Shown piece by piece: positions 59,486 through 64,000 of a stretch of 64,000 nucleotides of DNA (the stretch's first letter is position 1; every line of letters starts with the position of its first letter). The stretch lies in assembly GCF_019857205.1 (NCBI RefSeq), contig NZ_JAHWXO010000010.1, positions 1 through 64,000 on the forward strand. Direction: 5' to 3'. Made by a program: the position numbers and the translations under genes. This DNA is from Qipengyuania pacifica (GTDB taxonomy: Bacteria > Pseudomonadota > Alphaproteobacteria > Sphingomonadales > Sphingomonadaceae). The notes beneath the pieces were generated by a model. It was not told the origin of the DNA and did no database searches. It saw nothing but the letters and a program-made list of their open reading frames with translations.

Positions 59486-61873
59486 TTAATGGGCAGTCGG
59501 CGATGGCGCCCGCAGCGTGTGATCGGGTTGGCTCGCCAAATCATCCGCTTCGGTCCACTCGATCGGCTCGGGCACGCTGCACAATGCATGCGCCAGCACC
59601 TCGTCGACATGAGAAACGGGGACGATTTCCAGGCCATCTTTCACATTGCCCGGGATTTCCGCGAGATCCTTCACGTTTTCTTCCGGTATCAGGACTTTCT
59701 TGATTCCGCCGCGTAGTGCCGCGAGCAGCTTTTCCTTCAGCCCGCCGATCGCCAGCACACGCCCACGCAGAGTAACCTCGCCCGTCATCGCGACATCTGG
59801 ACGGACAGGAATACCCGAAAGCGTCGAGACGATCGATGTCACCATACCGACACCCGCGCTGGGTCCGTCCTTGGGAACAGCGCCTTCAGGCAGGTGAATA
59901 TGGATGTTGCGGCGATGGAACAGGCTCGGCTTGATACCGTAATGCGGCGCACGCGCCTTCACGAAGCTGAAGGCGGCGGCAACGCTTTCGTTCATCACTT
60001 CGCCGAGCTTGCCGGTCGTTTTGATGTCGCCCTTCCCCGGCGTAGTGACACTTTCGATGGTCAGCAATTCGCCGCCCACTTCGGTCCATGCCAGTCCGGT
60101 GACCGCACCGACCTGCGGCTCTTCCTCGCCCATGCCGTGCTTGAACTTGCGCACGCCGGCGAACTCACTCAGGTTTTCAGGCGTGATCGTGACGCTCTCG
60201 ACCTGCTTCTCGAGAATCTTGCGCAGCGATTTGCGGGCCAGTCGAGCAAGTTCACGCTCGAGCGTACGGACACCCGCTTCACGCGTATAATACCGGATCA
60301 GATCGCGCAGACCATCTTCGGTCAGTTCGAACTCGCCCTTTTTCAGGCCGTGTTCGCCGATCTGCTTGGGCAACAGGTGACGCTTGGCGATCTCGACCTT
60401 TTCGTCTTCCGTGTACCCTTCGAGCCGGATGATCTCCATACGGTCGAGCAGCGGTTGCGGCAGATTGAGACTGTTCGCCGTGGTGACGAACATAATGTCC
60501 GACAAGTCGAGATCGAGCTCGAGATAGTGGTCCTGGAACTTGTTGTTCTGTTCCGGATCCAGCACTTCGAGAAGGGCCGATGCCGGATCGCCTCGGAAAT
60601 CCTGGCCCAGCTTGTCGATCTCGTCGAGCAGGAACAGAGGGTTGATCTTGCCGGCCTTCTTCAGATTGCTGACAATCTTGCCCGGAAGCGACCCGATATA
60701 AGTACGGCGATGACCCCGGATTTCGGCTTCGTCGCGTACCCCGCCAAGTGACTGACGTACGAACTCACGGCCCGTCGCCTTCGCAATGCTTTTGCCGAGC
60801 GAAGTCTTACCCACACCTGGCGGGCCGACGAGGCAGAGGATCGGGCCCTTCAACTTGCGTGTACGGGCCTGGACGGCGAGATATTCGACGATACGATCCT
60901 TGACCTTTTCAAGCCCATAATGATCCGCATCGAGCACTTCCTGCGCCTTGTCGATGTCCTTCTTGACCTTGCTCTTCTTGCCCCAGGGCAGACCCAGCAG
61001 GACGTCGAGGTAGTTACGGATGACGGTCGCTTCGGCGCTCATCGGCTGCATGGCCTTGAGCTTCTTCAGTTCGCCTTCGGCCTTCTCGCGCGCTTCCTTG
61101 CTGAGTTTGGTCTTGGCAATCTTTTCGGTCAGTTCGGCAATCTCGTTGCTGCCGTCTTCGTCACCGCCGAGCTCGTTCTGGATCGCTTTCAGCTGTTCGT
61201 TGAGATAATATTCGCGCTGCGTACGCTCCATCTGCCGCTTTACACGGCCACGAATGCGCCTTTCCACCTGCAGCACGGAAAGCTCGCCTTCCATGTAGGA
61301 CATCACCATTTCCAGCCGCTTGAGCGGGTCCTTTTCGACCAGTAGCGCCTGCTTGTCCGAAACCTTCGCGGAAATCGCAGCGGCGATCGAATCGGCCAGT
61401 TCACTGGCATCGTCGATGTCACTCAATTGCTCGGCGGCTTCTTCGCCAAGTTTCTTGTTGAGCTTCGCATATTCGCCAAACTGTTCGACGACCTGCCGCA
61501 TCATGGCGGTCACTTCACTGCCGGATGCCGTTACCTCGTCCTGCGAGGAAACTGTGGCTTCGACATGCTCACCGCGCTGTGCAAGCTGTTCGAGCGTTGC
61601 GCGCGACGTACCCTGGACCAGCACGCGGACGGTGCCGTCGGGCAGCTTCAGCAACTGCAGAACCTGCGCGATCACGCCGACGTCAAACAGGTCATCTCGT
61701 TCGGGGTCGTCGCAACCCGGATCGAGCTGAGCGAGCAGGAAGATGTCCTTGCTGCCTTCCATTGCCGCTTCGAGGGCTGCAACCGATTTGTCGCGTCCGA
61801 CAAACAGAGGCACCACCATTCCGGGAAATACCACGATGTCGCGCAAGGGGAGGAGGGGGAAGGTCTGGGTCAT
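59486..61873 (-). CDS. lon: ATP-dependent protease Lon
   Basis: This 795-residue LonA protein has an N-terminal substrate-binding domain (about 1-205), a coiled coil, an AAA+ module with Walker A GPPGVGKTSLG (350-360), and a C-terminal protease domain with the catalytic serine in PKDGPSAGVGM and the lysine in GGLKEKLLAALRGG. It degrades misfolded and regulatory proteins. The ATG at 61873 starts MTQTFPLLPLRDIVVFPGM. Confidence 0.98.
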   Translation of the reverse strand: MTQTFPLLPLRDIVVFPGMVVPLFVGRDKSVAALEAAMEGSKDIFLLAQLDPGCDDPERDDLFDVGVIAQVLQLLKLPDGTVRVLVQGTSRATLEQLAQRGEHVEATVSSQDEVTASGSEVTAMMRQVVEQFGEYAKLNKKLGEEAAEQLSDIDDASELADSIAAAISAKVSDKQALLVEKDPLKRLEMVMSYMEGELSVLQVERRIRGRVKRQMERTQREYYLNEQLKAIQNELGGDEDGSNEIAELTEKIAKTKLSKEAREKAEGELKKLKAMQPMSAEATVIRNYLDVLLGLPWGKKSKVKKDIDKAQEVLDADHYGLEKVKDRIVEYLAVQARTRKLKGPILCLVGPPGVGKTSLGKSIAKATGREFVRQSLGGVRDEAEIRGHRRTYIGSLPGKIVSNLKKAGKINPLFLLDEIDKLGQDFRGDPASALLEVLDPEQNNKFQDHYLELDLDLSDIMFVTTANSLNLPQPLLDRMEIIRLEGYTEDEKVEIAKRHLLPKQIGEHGLKKGEFELTEDGLRDLIRYYTREAGVRTLERELARLARKSLRKILEKQVESVTITPENLSEFAGVRKFKHGMGEEEPQVGAVTGLAWTEVGGELLTIESVTTPGKGDIKTTGKLGEVMNESVAAAFSFVKARAPHYGIKPSLFHRRNIHIHLPEGAVPKDGPSAGVGMVTSIVSTLSGIPVRPDVAMTGEVTLRGRVLAIGGLKEKLLAALRGGIKKVLIPEENVKDLAEIPGNVKDGLEIVPVSHVDEVLAHALCSVPEPIEWTEADDLASQPDHTLRAPSPTAH

Positions 61874-61913
61874 CAATCAATTCCATTCGGGGCCGGTAAG
61901 GCCGTTCGCTCGG

Positions 61914-61942
61914 AATATGGTGAGACCAGTCGCGCTCCGCAA
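61914..61942 (-). promoter_or_regulatory. Possible heat-shock-type promoter of lon
   Basis: On the minus strand TTGCGG (61942-61937), 16 bases, then CCATATT (61920-61914) loosely match alphaproteobacterial RpoH promoters, 41-69 bp before the lon ATG. The match is degenerate. Confidence 0.3.
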
Positions 61943-62070
61943 CGTCGCGCGCCAAAGTCATGTGGATGAGATGGAATAGCGCCTGCCCGCGTCGCAGTGA
62001 CAAACATGCGTGTGACCGAGAAGAAACTGTCATTGCCCCGCCGTACGCGAGACAGGATCCAGGCTGGACG

Positions 62071-62562
62071 TCAGAAGGTGATGCTGACGGTCACGATATC
62101 CTCGTAAACACCGGGAGTCAGGTTGGCCGGTACGGATGCGATCCGGCCATAGGCGGTCATGCTGCCCCTGCCCCGCCCCCAGGCGATGCCCAGCGGAGCA
62201 TTTCCCGAACCGCTGCCCCAGGTTTGCGTGCGGGCGGTATTGCGGAAGATGCCATAGGGAATGAAATCCCCGGAGCCGTTGCGCATGCGACGCTGGGTGC
62301 CATTGGCATTGCTGCCCCGGTCCATATCGACACGAAACAGGGCCAGACGGGTGCATTCGATGTCGATCTGCGTGGTGCTGTCGACCGGCCCTGCCCCAGC
62401 GCCTGCGCTGATATCGAAAGCCATTTCCGCGGTAAGAACCGTGCAACCATCGATCACTTCGACAGTCGGGGTAAGCGTTGCCTGCGCATGAGCGACCGCC
62501 GGGAGACAGGCGGCGCCGAGCGCCCACAGCAACGATCCGGAACGAATAGAAACCACCAGCAC
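62071..62562 (-). CDS. Spore coat U (SCPU) domain secreted protein, copy 1
   Basis: This protein of about 163 residues has a signal peptide (ends AVAHA|QA) and one SCPU domain with the two conserved cysteines (IDGCTVLT and IDIECTRL), RNTARTQTWGSG, MTAYGRI, and a terminal VYEDIVTVSITF strand. SCPU proteins are pilin-like subunits of archaic chaperone-usher (Csu-type) pili or secreted adhesins. No chaperone or usher gene is nearby. The start is one of two GTGs (62562 or 62556). Confidence 0.82.
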   Translation of the reverse strand: MLVVSIRSGSLLWALGAACLPAVAHAQATLTPTVEVIDGCTVLTAEMAFDISAGAGAGPVDSTTQIDIECTRLALFRVDMDRGSNANGTQRRMRNGSGDFIPYGIFRNTARTQTWGSGSGNAPLGIAWGRGRGSMTAYGRIASVPANLTPGVYEDIVTVSITF

Positions 62563-62601
62563 CCCTCTGGAAATCGAGAGGACGTCTCTAGGACAACTCG
62601 G

Positions 62602-62616
62602 CTAAATATCGGTTAA
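62602..62616 (-). promoter_or_regulatory. CtrA-like box (TTAA-N7-TTAG) before SCPU copy 1
   Basis: On the minus strand TTAA (62616-62613), 7 bases, then TTAG (62605-62602) lie 40 bp before the GTG start. The spacing and TTAACCG...TTAG form repeat what is seen before the GGDEF/EAL gene. Confidence 0.35.
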
Positions 62617-62659
62617 TTCGGCGGGCACACCGCCGTGTCGCAGCGCCTCACGCCCGCGC

Positions 62660-63172
62660 CTAGAACGTGATGGTGACCGTCAGTTGATCGGTATACCGGC
62701 CCTTTGGCGTGGAGGGGGTGATGCCTGACAAGCGTCCATAAGCTTCGAAGTCCTCATTGCCGATACCGAGCAGTATCACCCCGGTGCGGCTCTCGCTGTT
62801 TCGCTGACCCCAGCGCTGCGTGCGGTTGTTATTGCGATAGACTTCGTAAGGAAGGTAGTTGTTGGAAGCGTTTTTGATCCGCCTCTGCTCGCCCGACGCA
62901 TTCTGCCCCCAGTCCATGGTCAGGCGAAAGAACGTGAGCAGGCCCGCGCAGGACACCGAAACGGTGGCGTTCGTGTCGACGCGGGTCACATTCTTCGTAT
63001 CGAGAACCCCGAATGCCATATCCGTCGTCGACACGGAGCATCGCCCCTCGACCTGCGCGCCGACCTGCATCTGCGATCCATTAGGCGCTGCGGCGGCGGA
63101 CGAGGAAAGACCGGTGAGCGCGCACGCGCCCGCCAGTGCCGAACAAGTAGTCCTGATCCCCGTTTTGCCCAC
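62660..63172 (-). CDS. Spore coat U (SCPU) domain secreted protein, copy 2
   Basis: This 170-residue protein has a signal peptide (about 1-28, SSSAAAA|P) and an SCPU domain with cysteines in VEGRCSVST and VSVSCAGL, RNNNRTQRWGQ, FEAYGRLSG and terminal YTDQLTVTITF. It is clearly related to the next gene but divergent in sequence, so this is an old tandem duplication. GTG start at 63172. It was probably exported and assembled or secreted, but the partner genes are not in this window. Confidence 0.82.
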   Translation of the reverse strand: MGKTGIRTTCSALAGACALTGLSSSAAAAPNGSQMQVGAQVEGRCSVSTTDMAFGVLDTKNVTRVDTNATVSVSCAGLLTFFRLTMDWGQNASGEQRRIKNASNNYLPYEVYRNNNRTQRWGQRNSESRTGVILLGIGNEDFEAYGRLSGITPSTPKGRYTDQLTVTITF

Positions 63173-63286
63173 GCCGTCTTCCCGTCGATTCGTCCGGGAA
63201 GACTAGGCGACACCTTTTGAAAAATACCTAAGCGGCCGTTACCACAAAATTAGGCATAAACGCCGCTTTGGTGGGCAAAGCCAGGA

Positions 63287-63622
63287 TTACATACCCGGCA
63301 ATTTGAAGCCTGCCGGCAAGCCAACGCCCTGCTGGATTTTATCCATTTCTTCGGCAGATACGCGATCTGCGCGGTCGCGGGCATCGTTGAAAGCGGCTGT
63401 CACGAGATCTTCGACCATCTGCTTTTCTTCCGGCTTCATCAGGCTATCGTCGATCGAGACGCCGAGAATGCGACCACGCGCCGTGGCGCGGACTTTGACG
63501 AGACCGCCACCAGCCGCGCCTTCGACCTCGATATCGTCAAGCTTGGCGTGGGCATCGCCCATCTGCTTCTGGATCGTTTCAGCAGCCTTCTGGGCCTGCG
63601 CGAGCATTTCTTCCATGTTCAT
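63287..63622 (-). CDS. ybaB: YbaB/EbfC family nucleoid-associated protein
   Basis: This 111-residue protein has the family pattern MEEMLAQAQKAAETIQKQM, VRATARGRILGVSIDDSLM and LVTAAFNDARDRAD. It binds DNA as a dimer. Its ATG overlaps the dnaX stop (ATGA), the conserved dnaX-ybaB arrangement. Confidence 0.96.
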   Translation of the reverse strand: MNMEEMLAQAQKAAETIQKQMGDAHAKLDDIEVEGAAGGGLVKVRATARGRILGVSIDDSLMKPEEKQMVEDLVTAAFNDARDRADRVSAEEMDKIQQGVGLPAGFKLPGM

Positions 63623-64000
63623 GCGTTTCTACTCCAGGGTATTTCGCGGCGCTGGGGAGCTGCGCCGCCATCATCGATCAGTTCTGCCTGCGGGAAAGCG
63701 TCGAAGGCCGCTTTGACCAGAGGGTGATTGCGCGTCGCGGCTGCTGCGGCATCGCGCTCGCTGACTTGTACTTCGACGAGCGAAGGAGCCCCGGCTCCCC
63801 CGGCGACTTCTTCCACGGCCCAGCGTTTCCCGGTGTGGCGGTGCAGCGCTTCTTTCAGCACCGGGATGACATCATCCGAGAATTTCGCATCTCTGCCGAA
63901 GCGGAGGACGCCGTCTGCCAGTTCGACCACGCGGACCTGCAGGCGCATGATGCTGGCTTCCTGCATCAGCCCGGATGCATCGATCGCATCGACCAGTTCC
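63619..64000 (-). CDS. dnaX: DNA polymerase III subunit gamma/tau, C-terminal part (5' end beyond right edge)
   Basis: The minus-strand frame is open from base 64000 to a TGA at 63619. It encodes the tau C-terminal region (ELVDAIDASGLMQEASIMRL, VRVVELADGVLRFGRDAKFSDDVIPVLKEALHRHTGKRWAVEEV), which binds the polymerase core. Identification rests on this domain and on the coupled ybaB gene. Confidence 0.88.
   Translation of the reverse strand, partial: ELVDAIDASGLMQEASIMRLQVRVVELADGVLRFGRDAKFSDDVIPVLKEALHRHTGKRWAVEEVAGGAGAPSLVEVQVSERDAAAAATRNHPLVKAAFDAFPQAELIDDGGAAPQRREIPWSRNA

Overview
The window is high-GC DNA from an alphaproteobacterium, most likely a sphingomonad of the Erythrobacteraceae type. 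That placement is an inference from gene order and control sites. The envelope cluster pyrH-frr-uppS-cdsA-dxr-rseP-bamA-ompH-fabZ lacks the lpxD/lpxA genes that usually sit beside fabZ, as expected where glycosphingolipids replace LPS. Candidate alphaproteobacterial control sites (LexA GTTC-N7-GTTC, CtrA TTAA-N7-TTAA, EcfG GGAAC-N17-CGTT) are also present. There is no rRNA, CRISPR array or recognisable insertion sequence. Three tRNAs are present: Met-CAT, His-GTG and Tyr-GTA.

Region 1 (1-5912) is the end of an integrative element that continues past the left edge. It holds a giant methylase/helicase of the strawberry-notch type, a zinc-finger/Toprim primase-like protein, a secreted lytic transglycosylase, a small OB-like protein, and a tyrosine integrase directly against the 3' end of tRNA-Met. 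The divergent promoter region inside the element has a perfect alphaproteobacterial LexA box, so part of the element may respond to DNA damage.

Region 2 (5913-23907) is mostly core chromosome: 2'-5' RNA ligase, mltG, fabF and acpP; aspS; rnd and oxyR; pgsA; a lysophospholipid-type MFS carrier; an acetolactate-synthase-like ThDP enzyme; CsbD; an EVE protein; and a GGDEF/EAL protein. A TylF-like methyltransferase and a phytanoyl-CoA-type dioxygenase (13.6-16.0 kb) look like an accessory pair.

Region 3 (23955-40574) carries dapF-mtaB-ftsY-yciB, whose genes overlap by 1-4 bases. It continues with a small variable-looking stretch (HAD phosphatase, NTPase, secreted protein, GAF histidine kinase), kup, the tightly overlapping ccmCDEFGHI cytochrome c maturation operon, an amino-acid dehydrogenase, tRNA-His, a 2OG-Fe(II) oxygenase with a GFA protein, and rpmE.

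Region 4 (40669-53632) is the envelope, isoprenoid and translation block fabZ to pyrH, plus tsf and rpsB. A DASS anion symporter on the opposite strand separates pyrH from tsf.

Region 5 (53633-64000) has a 79-residue single-pass membrane protein behind a TTGACA/LexA-box promoter. It also has pssA-psd, a long KAS III, an Fnr-type regulator, tRNA-Tyr, rlmB, HU, lon, two tandem spore-coat-U-domain secreted proteins, ybaB and the 3' end of dnaX. The most interesting lead is the possible SOS-induced small membrane protein at 53985-54224, which may be a division-checkpoint protein of the kind Caulobacter makes as SidA. This is inference only.
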